The translations under genes were made by a program, and so were the position numbers. From Hominenteromicrobium mulieris (GTDB lineage: Bacteria; Bacillota; Clostridia; Oscillospirales; Acutalibacteraceae): DNA of 64,000 nt. This document shows positions 8,422-16,490 of this stretch, in pieces. The stretch covers positions 99,564 through 163,563 of the forward strand of contig JAJJOY010000006.1 in assembly GCA_021029595.1 (NCBI GenBank), given 5' to 3'. Each line of letters opens with the position of its first letter. Position 1 is the first letter of the stretch. The notes under the pieces are model-generated. The model had not been told where the DNA came from. It made no database searches and saw only the letters and a list, made by a program, of their open reading frames with translations.

Positions 8422-9438
8422 TTATATAGCGATCCCGGCGTCATTTGCGTCATCACCGTCACGGCGCAGAAATTTGATGAGTCGGCTTTTTCCCGTTCGC
8501 TTGGTGCGATACTCGATGCCCAGCGGCTCCAGCACCTCATAGGCAAACTGGCCGAGATACTTCGTGGCCATATTGGGCGTGACCTCCTGCTCCTTCATTT
8601 CGGTCAGCAGCTCCGTGGCCGTGCCTACCCATTCGGTGCGGTGCTCCATAAAGTCCACCACCCGAAACAGAAATTTCGGCAGTTCCGCCTTGTGAATGTC
8701 CTCGCTGTTCTTGCACTCCACCAGCTCCCAGACAAGGTCGTTAAACTGCAAGGTCAGCTCCTGATATTCCACATCCCGCCCACTGACCAGCAGCGTAGCG
8801 GCGTTTCCGCTGCGCTTACGGCGCAGGATGAAGTTGGTGTCCGCAGCGCCGATGATGCCGGTAGAGCCGCTGACATCGTTAAAGGGATCGTCGCTGTCTT
8901 GCAGCTTTCGCAGGTGATGCACCAGCAAAATGGCGATGTTGAAGCCATCGGCAATACGCTTGATGGAGGAAATGTCATCGTAGTCATTGCCGTACATCCC
9001 CGCCTTTCCGGCGCTGCCCTTGGAGTCCCGCACCTTTTGCAGCGTGTCGATGATGACCAGCTTGGTGGCGGGGTGCTCGGTCAGGAAATCCGTGATCTGC
9101 TCCTCCAGCCCGCCGCCGATCAGCCCGGAGGTCACGGCAAAATACAGGTTGTCCGGGGCGCTGTCGGTGAGGTTGTAGAGCCGGTCTTTGATACGGCGCT
9201 GCGTGTCCTCAAGGCTCAGATAGAGCACATCGCATTGCAGCGTGGGCAGGCCCCAAATGGAATTTCCCTGCGCCACCTGCAGCCCCAGCCACAGCATCAG
9301 CCAGCTTTTGCCGATCTTGCTGGCATCGCTGATGACATTGACGCCCTGCGAAATGAGTCCGTCCACGATGAACATCGTTTTGCTCATCGGCGTGGACAGC
9401 AGGGTCTCTGCGTCCACAGTTTTCAGTTTGTTGTCCAT
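8422..9438 (-). CDS. RepA-type/KaiC-like AAA ATPase (AAA_25)
   Basis: A 338-residue single-domain RecA-fold ATPase. It has a Walker A variant (SDASKIGKSW, residues ~37-46), a Walker B strand (KLVIIDTLQKV) and a sensor-like LLVHHLRK. The C-terminal ~90 residues look like a winged-helix tail. The family includes the RSF1010-type RepA replicative helicase and is common on plasmids and integrative elements. ATG 9438 is preceded by AAAGGAG. Next to a repeat array, a HTH protein and ParB, the best inference is replication of an excised or plasmid form. A recombination-mediator role is an alternative. Confidence 0.8.
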   Translation of the reverse strand: MDNKLKTVDAETLLSTPMSKTMFIVDGLISQGVNVISDASKIGKSWLMLWLGLQVAQGNSIWGLPTLQCDVLYLSLEDTQRRIKDRLYNLTDSAPDNLYFAVTSGLIGGGLEEQITDFLTEHPATKLVIIDTLQKVRDSKGSAGKAGMYGNDYDDISSIKRIADGFNIAILLVHHLRKLQDSDDPFNDVSGSTGIIGAADTNFILRRKRSGNAATLLVSGRDVEYQELTLQFNDLVWELVECKNSEDIHKAELPKFLFRVVDFMEHRTEWVGTATELLTEMKEQEVTPNMATKYLGQFAYEVLEPLGIEYRTKRTGKSRLIKFLRRDGDDANDAGIAI

Positions 9439-9552
9439 AGAATTCTCCTTTGTAGAATGTTAAAAGTAGATTTTGGCGGGGGCGAATGGAAACGGCCACC
9501 CACCCCCGCTCTGCTGTCCCAAAAGCCTTGGAATTCAAGGCCTTCTCGGCGC

Positions 9553-9912
9553 TTAATGTTCGACGCTGCGCCGCCGCCTGGCAGAGTCCGCCTTCTGATT
9601 GCGTCGGATGGAGTAGCCGCATCCCGGGCAGTATTTCTGCCGGTTGCTACTGGGTGCAAAGGGCTTTCCACACCGTTCGCAGGTCCGTGTACGCTGCCGG
9701 TAAATATCGGCGCAGAGTACCTTGTCGGCGGGCAGAACTGCCCACCGGAAGTACTTGCACAGCAGCGAATAGGAAATCATCTGCACGCACACGCAGCCCT
9801 CGCCGTCGTCCAGAGGCAGGCAGTTGCCACCGTCGTAGTTGGCGCACAGCCGCCGGATCAGCCGGTTGCAGCGTGCCCTTTGGGCGGGTGTCAGGCGTTT
9901 GATCTCATCCAA
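9553..9912 (-). CDS. Cysteine-rich VLP-domain protein
   Basis: A 119-residue cysteine-rich protein. The N-terminal half has RLIRRLCANYDGGNCLPLDDGEGCVCVQ, the signature of the Cys-rich VLP family found in clostridial conjugative elements. The C-terminal part has a zinc-binding CERCGKPF…KYCPGCG knuckle and a basic tail. It overlaps the upstream HTH gene by 8 nt, so the two are coupled. The molecular function is not known; zinc-dependent DNA or RNA binding is plausible from the paired CxxC motifs. Confidence 0.75.
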   Translation of the reverse strand: MDEIKRLTPAQRARCNRLIRRLCANYDGGNCLPLDDGEGCVCVQMISYSLLCKYFRWAVLPADKVLCADIYRQRTRTCERCGKPFAPSSNRQKYCPGCGYSIRRNQKADSARRRRSVEH

Positions 9913-10132
9913 CCTTCTTCACCTCTTTCTCCATTACATAGTTGATGACGCTGATTTTCGGGATCTTCAGCGTCGTGCCGATCTTCACGGCGTGGATGTA
10001 CCCATAGTCGATCAGCTTGTAGGCCAGCTTGCGGCTGATGCCCAGCATCTCCCGAAGCTCTTTGACGGTCACGATGTCCGGGTATTCCGGAAACATCATC
10101 TGATAAAGCTCTCTGAGCTCTCCTTTCTTCAT
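9905..10132 (-). CDS. Small HTH protein (excisionase/MerR-like)
   Basis: A 75-residue protein with …PDIVTVKELREMLGISRKLAYKLIDYGYIHAVKIGTTLKIPK…, the winged HTH of the excisionase (Xis/HTH_17) family. ATG 10132 is set by AAAGGAGG about 8 nt upstream; longer in-frame readings run into the repeat region. It is the first gene after the repeat array, so it may bind those repeats, repress the operon, or act as the excision factor for the integrase element. Confidence 0.75.
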   Translation of the reverse strand: MKKGELRELYQMMFPEYPDIVTVKELREMLGISRKLAYKLIDYGYIHAVKIGTTLKIPKISVINYVMEKEVKKVG

Positions 10133-10385
10133 AGGCTTGAACCTCCTTTGTCTGTTCTGAAACCGCATTTCTGCGGTGATTTTTACTTGCTGCCGCTCAT
10201 CCGCATCGTTCCTGCCCCGGAGTCTCACCACGGCGTATCGCTTCTTTAATGCGCTCGTTCCTTTTTCGGGAAGTCGTGGCGTCACTTGCCGGAAGCATAT
10301 CCTTTGGAGGCGGCGATTCAATTTTCAAGGTACACAGGGAGACAGTCCCCTCAATAGGTAGCCAGCGAGAAGGCCTGTTTTTTAA

Positions 10386-10890
10386 CCCCCTCACTAATCA
10401 ACTGGGAAAAATTTTTCGATTTGTACGAAGGAATTTTGAAAATTTCCTTTGAAAGCCTATCTACTAACCAACTGGGAAATTTTTTCGGATTTGAACGAAA
10501 AAACTTTTGAGAATTTTTCTGCGAACCCCTCTACTACTTAATTGGGAATTTTTCCGGCAAAAATAAAAAGAATTTTGAAGAAAATTTTTAAGCGCCCCTC
10601 CCACTAATCAACTGGGAACTTTTCGGGCAAATAACAAATGGGTTTTAGAAAAATTTTTTTAAGTGCCCCTCCTACTAACCAACTGGGAAATTTTTTGAGA
10701 TTTTGGCAAAGTAATTTGAAAAATTCTCTCAACTTTTCAAAAGGTCCCTCTACTTACTCTGAATAAGGGGTGCCATTTGGCAGGGTACTTTTCAAAATTC
10801 CCCACAAAAATATTTCTCCCTTCACTTACTCTGAATAAGGGGCGCCGTTTGTGGGGGTGTTTTCGAGAAATTTCTCAAATATTTTTTATC
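10386..10890. repeat. Iteron-like array, five plus two ~70-bp units
   Basis: Five units begin near 10391, 10461, 10531, 10601 and 10671, each carrying YACTAAYCAACTGGGAA (third copy CTACTTAATTGGGAA) followed by a T-rich tract and CG-rich end. Two related units follow near 10749 and 10822 with ACTTACTCTGAATAAGGGG and YGCC. Spacing is 70, 70, 70, 70, 78 and 73 bp. The array lies upstream of the HTH/RepA-like operon. Such ordered repeats suit a replication origin, a partition site or a multi-operator promoter. No gene is present in the stretch 10133-10896. Confidence 0.8.
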
Positions 10891-10896
10891 TGAACG

Positions 10897-10946
10897 CAAA
10901 AAGAGGCGCAGCCTCCGGATTTCTCCGAAGGCTACGCCTCTAAATA
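10897..10946 (-). terminator. Strong terminator of the defence operon
   Basis: Read on the minus strand, AGAGGCGTAGCC pairs with GGCTGCGCCTCT across a short loop and ends in TTTTT. It lies about 100 nt after the last gene of the mod-res-Rex-like operon. Confidence 0.8.
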
Positions 10947-11046
10947 TACTATTCGGTTTTCAGCAGTTATACTGATTCGCTATTTCTGTTCGCAATGTCC
11001 ATTCTATCTTATTGCTGATAATGATGTGCGTTGCGTGAAGCCGTGG

Positions 11047-11583
11047 CTATCTGTTTCTCCAAAAAGTTAGATACATCTGAGCAACCGATTCAAGCAACAC
11101 CCCAAGAATATGCATAATGGCAAAGATGCATACTGCAGCAACATATTTCAATGCCTGTAAAGGAATAATTGGCCGTATGAGAGCAATTCCTATGAGAATA
11201 ACTAAGTAAATAATTTCAACAATGACATTGTATGCAATGTTGGAAAGCAAAATTTGGAATAGAGACAGCTGTTTTCCGCCAACAGGCTTATATTGAGTAG
11301 AGTCAGCCATTTCCTCCTTTAGACTTTTGGTGTTTGCATTGTCTGCTGTAACCAGTATAGAAATAATTGCAACAGAAAATGAAACAAGGATGGCAACGAC
11401 ATTAATTTGGACATTCACAAATTCGGAAAAAGTTGACCGGATGGTTTCCTCGTTGCCGATGTTAAATATGAGTGCACCTGCCAATGCCAAAAGCCCCAAA
11501 ACTACCGGAATCAAATATTTTACCCATATTCGTTTTCTGGATTGATAATAGTCCCTAAGTGGAACAAGTAATATTGTCTTCAT
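11047..11583 (-). CDS. Four-helix membrane protein, RexB-like layout
   Basis: A 178-residue integral membrane protein with four hydrophobic segments at about residues 23-43, 60-82, 108-134 and 141-165. There is a cytosolic-looking loop between the second and third segments and no signal peptide. It starts inside the last codons of the upstream gene (ATGA overlap), so the two products are made together. A soluble partner plus a small four-helix membrane protein in a defence operon resembles the lambda RexA/RexB abortive-infection pair; sequence identity to RexB is not evident by eye. Membrane depolarisation as effector is inference. It could instead be an unrelated membrane effector. Confidence 0.55.
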   Translation of the reverse strand: MKTILLVPLRDYYQSRKRIWVKYLIPVVLGLLALAGALIFNIGNEETIRSTFSEFVNVQINVVAILVSFSVAIISILVTADNANTKSLKEEMADSTQYKPVGGKQLSLFQILLSNIAYNVIVEIIYLVILIGIALIRPIIPLQALKYVAAVCIFAIMHILGVLLESVAQMYLTFWRNR

Positions 11584-12509
11584 ATTCTACCACCCATTGA
11601 GGCAATGAACTCCTGAGCCTTCACAAAAAAATCTGAGCTCTCCACTTCGTTTGTGACGCTTTCACCCTTCACCTTTAAGAAATGCTTCATTCCCGTGATA
11701 TTAGTATCCACTTCAAAACTTCCGGCGTCATTTGTCCCTATAATCTTAATACGCTTAATCTTGCCCTTAGCTTTGTCTTGCGAATCCTTAAAATATTCCT
11801 TAATTAAGTTTTCAGGAAAGCATTTATATCCTTTAGGACGCTTCAAGCAAATATCGACTTCGTCAGCGATGTCAGTTCTTCCCGCAAACCGCATAAAGCC
11901 ATCCTTAATATCGTCTTTGTATACTGTCAACTTGAGGACTGACATTGTTTTGGCTCTTTTGATTGAAGACAGGAAATCTTCTCCCGGCATAATCTGACTT
12001 TCAATGGTGTAGTGGTACGGGTCATTTCCGTCTTCATTGAACTTCTTGAATTGTTCATTCAAGTAGTCGATAATACACTTTAGAGTTATGCCATAGTGAT
12101 TGCTTTCGTGAACTGCAAGAAACCTGTTTTCGCCTTTTGCAAGGCGAATGCATAGATGTGTCTTTTCTTCGTCTCCATCCTGAGGTCTCTTTCGTCGTCC
12201 TCGCTCCTGCATAGTTTCAGTGTCGATTTCATTCCGAACGTGGTTGTATTTTGCCGACTTGAAAATCACATCATAATTTCCGTTTTTCAAATCCTCGTAA
12301 GAATCTAACCACACGACCTTTTCTGACGATGTAATGTCTTTCTTGCGTTCAGAAAGTCCTTTTGTCATTATATATTCCAGCAATTGGGAAAAAGCGATGA
12401 TAATCTGATCCGTACTGTAAGCCGAATCATCTTTTGCATCTTTATGCTTAGAGATAGAAAGGTAGTAGAAATAGATAGGCACTTTTTTCCACAGTTCTTG
12501 CTCTCTCAT
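11580..12509 (-). CDS. Unknown 309-aa protein, possible RexA-like sensor
   Basis: A soluble, mixed alpha/beta protein without membrane segments. Its middle has NRFLAVHESNHYGITL…IIDYL, then YTIESQIMPGEDFLSSIKRAKTMSVLKLTVYKD. Lambda RexA has the same order of elements (a FLFVEGD…IGFAR…LTDFL strand-helix, then VQIEPLMRG…DDVMHMHFIGRTTVKVEA). This resemblance is by eye and weak, so I do not name it RexA. It lies 11 nt after res and overlaps the membrane gene, so it belongs to the type III restriction-modification operon. A role in sensing phage and triggering the membrane protein fits, but is inferred. Confidence 0.5.
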   Translation of the reverse strand: MREQELWKKVPIYFYYLSISKHKDAKDDSAYSTDQIIIAFSQLLEYIMTKGLSERKKDITSSEKVVWLDSYEDLKNGNYDVIFKSAKYNHVRNEIDTETMQERGRRKRPQDGDEEKTHLCIRLAKGENRFLAVHESNHYGITLKCIIDYLNEQFKKFNEDGNDPYHYTIESQIMPGEDFLSSIKRAKTMSVLKLTVYKDDIKDGFMRFAGRTDIADEVDICLKRPKGYKCFPENLIKEYFKDSQDKAKGKIKRIKIIGTNDAGSFEVDTNITGMKHFLKVKGESVTNEVESSDFFVKAQEFIASMGGRI

Positions 12510-12520
12510 ATTCCGCCTCC

Positions 12521-14716
12521 TTAAAGCACTTCCGAAAGCAGTTGCCAGTTTTCATCGTGGATATTGTCTGAGTACTTGTCTACGCAAATGCATAGTTCTC
12601 CACTTTGTTTATCCTGTCTGACAATGCCACCCTGTAGGTTGTATCCATCAAGGTATTTTCTCAAAACGCCGAATTTCTTTGCAGTGAAGCGATCAATATC
12701 TTCACTGCTTCCTGACTTTGTAAAACCACCTTTTGTTTCTATAATCCAGATATCGCCACCATTTGTGCCAACCACATAATCGGGGTAAAAGGATTTTTGT
12801 TTTCCAAAGTTATCCGTATAAACAATCGAGAAATACTCTGAGCCCTTATCTCCGTTCTTATAGAACCACTTCACTTTGCCACTACCTTCGCAAAAACGCT
12901 CAAACAGCTTCTCCGGCATAGATCTCTTTTCCGCAGAAGATAAATACCCTGTATAGACATTCTTGGTGTATTCCATCTGTGACTTTGATGTTCCGTCATA
13001 TGTGAAAATCATTTCAAGAGGAAACCCCACTGGTTTTTCTGTTATCCGGGGAATTGCAAGCGTTAGCTGCAAAGACTCATCAGCCATAGCATCACGGACA
13101 TCTTCTATAAGCCTTCGCTCGTTGTTGATAATAAATGCATATAGGTTTCGTGTTTCCAGACGAAGAATTTTTGCGTCGCACCGAACTCCTTTTAGGAACA
13201 GCTTACGCATAATGGTATTAGTGCTGCTATAGTCCAAATTGGCTTTGTATCCAATCTCAGCGACACAGTGATGATACTCTTTGCCGTGTTTATGCGTATT
13301 CAATGGCTCGTGAATCGAGATGTCATTTAATTCTGTGATTTGGTCTTTGCTCAGTACGCTGACGGAACCAGATTTGGTAAAATCCACAATATCTTCGTCG
13401 AAAGAATAGCCATAAGCTTCTAACTGACTTTGGTTTTTATCGAGGTCCGTAGCGGTATGGTATTTTTTCTCAAAGAACTTCCAAATAACTTTGAGTGCAA
13501 ACTTAGCATCGCGTGGAAATGGAATATCAGTTTTAAATTGGCTGATAAGCGTAAAGGAACGATATTCCGGCTTCAAGAACACTTTATAAGCATCTAATGC
13601 TCCCGTGCCCAAACTCAATTTAACGCTTTCCGTAAATTTCTCATCCAGAGTATAAAGATAACAGCAATCTAAAAGATCTTCACCATAATGCTTTGCTTCC
13701 GGCATCCGGCGAATCCTTCCAATCGTCTGAATTTCAAATACCTCGCTCATATTGTCACGGAGCTTCACGAGAATCTGCGCTCTTGGGCAATCCCAACCGG
13801 TAGCAACCGCCTGTTTGATAATTACAGCTATTGGAGTAGCGTCATTATCTTCAATATCCTCAAGGTTCTGTTTCTTATCAGACAACCATACCGATAGAAG
13901 GTTATTCTCGTAAGTAATGCCTTTGCTTTCGAAGTACTCTTCGACACGGTCAAGCAGTGCATCTGATTTATTCGGTAATTGGACGATAATCAATGGATTT
14001 ACGCCAGAATCTTTCTTGGCGTATGCGGCTCGTAAGTCTCGTTGTTTCTCGAGGGCTTTATCCAGCAGGTAGGATATCTGATCTTCAACGCTAATATGCT
14101 GTTCAAAATTTTCATTGATTATCAGGAGCTTTTTTATCAGGCCTTCAGCAATAACATCTTCTTCTGGAATCTCTATCAGCAGAGCATTCTTGTAGTTTTT
14201 AGGTGTAGCGGAACAACGGATAATCTTATTCGCATTGAACAGAGCAAGAATGTCATCTGCTTTGATCGTATCATTCTGATGTGACTCGTCAACAATTATG
14301 GTAAAAGTCAAACCGTTGTCAATTGCATTCTGAATATGTTCGACAAAGTTTGTTCGCTCACTATCCTTAAGTGCATTGTTCCCTTTCTTAGTAAGCTTTT
14401 CCCAGTTGATGAAACAGGCATCATTTTCTTCAAAGCCAGAAGACATTATATCGGATAAGAGTTTTGTGTTGCTGCCGTGAATGTATTTATCCATTTTGGC
14501 TTTACTCTGTAATTCAAGATTACCTTTTCCGGGGGTAAGCCAAACAAACACTGCTTTGTTTGTGCTCTTCAGATACTCATCCATAAAGTGTGTAAGGATA
14601 ATGGTTTTGCCGCTACCAGTACAACTCTTCAGGATAATATCCCTATTGGGCTCTCCCATAGCTTCCATAAGGGCCTCAATGGCTTTAAGTTGAAAATTTG
14701 CAAGCGTGATCCCCAT
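12521..14716 (-). CDS. res: Type III restriction enzyme, Res subunit
   Basis: A 731-residue SF2 helicase-nuclease. Motif I is KSCTGSGKT (about residue 30), the DExH box is VDESHQ, a motif III-like SATPK follows, and motif VI is QTIGRIRRMPE. Near residues 655-690 are YPDYVVGTNGG and WIIETKGG, the PD-(D/E)XK endonuclease core. Type III Res subunits are usually 850-1000 residues, so this is a short form. With Mod it cuts DNA after ATP-driven communication between head-to-head unmethylated sites. It starts 2 nt after mod ends. Codon use is AT-richer than the surrounding core genes, which suggests transfer. Confidence 0.9.
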   Translation of the reverse strand: MGITLANFQLKAIEALMEAMGEPNRDIILKSCTGSGKTIILTHFMDEYLKSTNKAVFVWLTPGKGNLELQSKAKMDKYIHGSNTKLLSDIMSSGFEENDACFINWEKLTKKGNNALKDSERTNFVEHIQNAIDNGLTFTIIVDESHQNDTIKADDILALFNANKIIRCSATPKNYKNALLIEIPEEDVIAEGLIKKLLIINENFEQHISVEDQISYLLDKALEKQRDLRAAYAKKDSGVNPLIIVQLPNKSDALLDRVEEYFESKGITYENNLLSVWLSDKKQNLEDIEDNDATPIAVIIKQAVATGWDCPRAQILVKLRDNMSEVFEIQTIGRIRRMPEAKHYGEDLLDCCYLYTLDEKFTESVKLSLGTGALDAYKVFLKPEYRSFTLISQFKTDIPFPRDAKFALKVIWKFFEKKYHTATDLDKNQSQLEAYGYSFDEDIVDFTKSGSVSVLSKDQITELNDISIHEPLNTHKHGKEYHHCVAEIGYKANLDYSSTNTIMRKLFLKGVRCDAKILRLETRNLYAFIINNERRLIEDVRDAMADESLQLTLAIPRITEKPVGFPLEMIFTYDGTSKSQMEYTKNVYTGYLSSAEKRSMPEKLFERFCEGSGKVKWFYKNGDKGSEYFSIVYTDNFGKQKSFYPDYVVGTNGGDIWIIETKGGFTKSGSSEDIDRFTAKKFGVLRKYLDGYNLQGGIVRQDKQSGELCICVDKYSDNIHDENWQLLSEVL

Positions 14717-14718
14717 AT

Positions 14719-16338
14719 TTATCCCTCCAATTCTTTGTAGTAATAATCCGGAATAACATTCACTGCAATGTTATATTCCTGCAGCGCTTGCGCTTGCTGA
14801 GCGTCCAGCAATACATCGTGCCCCATATAGAGCTTTCGGCATCTCTTACAGATACCTTCATCATCCAAAAATATCTCTAACTCCTCATCCGTCAGCACGA
14901 TGGCAATTTCCTCGTTGCCCGTAAAATTGATGCCGTTTTCCAGCTCCACCAGCTCCCGGATGTGCCGCAGCAGCTCATCGGCATACTCATAGTACATACG
15001 ATCCGAAATAGGTACATAGCCAACTTTATAATATTTCAGACTGGCAGCATAGTCTTCTTTATCAATGACACGGCGGATGCGTTCGTAGGTCACATCCCGA
15101 CAAATGCCGTTTTCGTTGTTGGTGCAGAGGATAAAGCGGCGGGTTCCACCATCCTCTGCGTTGAGCTTCATAACAGCGTGACCTGTTGTACCAGAGCCTG
15201 CAAAGAAGTCAAGTACGGTAGCATCTGTTCGTGATATCAATCGTAGTGTGCGTTCAATTAAACTTGTAGGCTTAGGGGTTCCAAATGCGCTCGAACCAAA
15301 GATTTCTTTGATTTCACTCATTGCGCTTCGGGTTGTTCCAACATCTTTTCCAAACCAAATTGTTTCTGGCGTTCGTCCTTCTAATGTATCCAAATATATC
15401 TTCCTAATAATACGGGTCTCATCTTTGCTAAAAATAATTTCACCGCTTTTAATCTTTTCTTCTACCGTTTCTTTACTCCAACGCCATCCATTAGCACAGG
15501 GTTTAATCACATTTCCGGACGGAGAAATAATGTCGTAAATTAGGTTAGGTCGATATAATGCATTGCGTACATCACCACTCCTCCATCTTCCCCGAGGATC
15601 GTTATCTGGATTTGCATAGGCCTTATTGTCTTCATCTGTGCGAGGCAAAGAGTTCAAAACAAACTGAGCTGTCTTCTGATAGCACAAAATATAGTTATGA
15701 TGCACCGAAAACGTCCCTGAATATCCTTTAGGCTGAATGCTATGTTGCCATATAATACTCGCAAGGAAGTTTTCTTCCCCAAACAATTGATCGCACAGTA
15801 GCTTTAATGCAGCTTGCTCATTATCATCTATGGCAATAAATATTACGCCATCGTTTTTTAGCAATCTCCGTGCTACCAATAACCGCTCGCTCATGAATGA
15901 GACCCATTTGCTGTGACGGAATGTATCTGTCAAATCAACACGAGAATCATCATATCCGAAATCTCCGTTTCTTGTGTTATACGGAGGATCAATAAAAATT
16001 AAATCTATATTTCCCCGATGCGTCTTTTCCAACAGTTTCAGTGCGGCAAGGTTATCCCCTTCAAGCAGGAAATTCATCTGCCCGCCGTGGTCAATAAACA
16101 GATCTGCATCCTCGGTCAGCACCGGCGTATGGGTATCCAACACCTCATCGATTTCCTCCCGATGCTCCTCGAACACGAGACCGTACTTTTTCCCGTTCAC
16201 ATCTTTTTCGAGTTCGGACAGGTAGGAGAGCAGGTTGCCCGTATTCTCATCCTGCGGTGCTGCGGCGATAAAGGCACGAATCTGCTTGATTTTGTCCAGC
16301 AGATCGTCCCGCTTCTTTTTCGAAATATTGGTGCTCAT
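14719..16338 (-). CDS. mod: Type III DNA adenine methyltransferase, Mod subunit
   Basis: A 539-residue beta-class N6-adenine methyltransferase. The catalytic DPPY is in DLIFIDPPYNTRNGDFGYDD, and the SAM-binding FxGxG is in VLDFFAGSGTTGHAV near residue 350. The central region is the variable target-recognition domain. The C-terminus has a CKRCRKLYMGHD segment. ATG 16338 follows GGAGG; a longer frame reaches into the palindromes upstream. Mod confers site recognition on the Mod-Res complex and protects host DNA. It is the first gene of a four-gene operon that includes the Rex-like pair. Confidence 0.93.
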   Translation of the reverse strand: MSTNISKKKRDDLLDKIKQIRAFIAAAPQDENTGNLLSYLSELEKDVNGKKYGLVFEEHREEIDEVLDTHTPVLTEDADLFIDHGGQMNFLLEGDNLAALKLLEKTHRGNIDLIFIDPPYNTRNGDFGYDDSRVDLTDTFRHSKWVSFMSERLLVARRLLKNDGVIFIAIDDNEQAALKLLCDQLFGEENFLASIIWQHSIQPKGYSGTFSVHHNYILCYQKTAQFVLNSLPRTDEDNKAYANPDNDPRGRWRSGDVRNALYRPNLIYDIISPSGNVIKPCANGWRWSKETVEEKIKSGEIIFSKDETRIIRKIYLDTLEGRTPETIWFGKDVGTTRSAMSEIKEIFGSSAFGTPKPTSLIERTLRLISRTDATVLDFFAGSGTTGHAVMKLNAEDGGTRRFILCTNNENGICRDVTYERIRRVIDKEDYAASLKYYKVGYVPISDRMYYEYADELLRHIRELVELENGINFTGNEEIAIVLTDEELEIFLDDEGICKRCRKLYMGHDVLLDAQQAQALQEYNIAVNVIPDYYYKELEG

Positions 16339-16377
16339 CGTGCATCCTCCAATATGGTTTAATTCATAATTTCTGCC

Positions 16378-16478
16378 CCAAAGTGCCAATTTGGCACTTT
16401 GGAACCACCGTGTTGGCACTTTGGGATTTCACCAAAGTATCAATTTGATACTTTGGAAGCTGAAAGCTGATACTTTGG
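16378..16478. promoter_or_regulatory. Twin palindrome-plus-half-site modules upstream of mod
   Basis: Module A: palindrome 16378-16402 (CCAAAGTGCCAA-T-TTGGCACTTTGG) and half-site 16413-16424 (TTGGCACTTTGG). Module B: palindrome 16432-16456 (CCAAAGTATCAA-T-TTGATACTTTGG) and half-site 16467-16478 (CTGATACTTTGG). In both modules the half-site lies 22 bp after the palindrome's right arm, and modules repeat every 54 bp. The four core bases differ between modules but change on both arms. Probable operators or a structured repeat; the binding factor is unknown. Confidence 0.7.
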
Positions 16479-16490
16479 AATTCTCACTCC

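Noticed and set aside
8365..9945. A 526-residue plus-strand frame opposite the RepA-like ATPase and Cys-rich genes
   Set aside because: It crosses two well-supported minus-strand genes and shows no protein family pattern.
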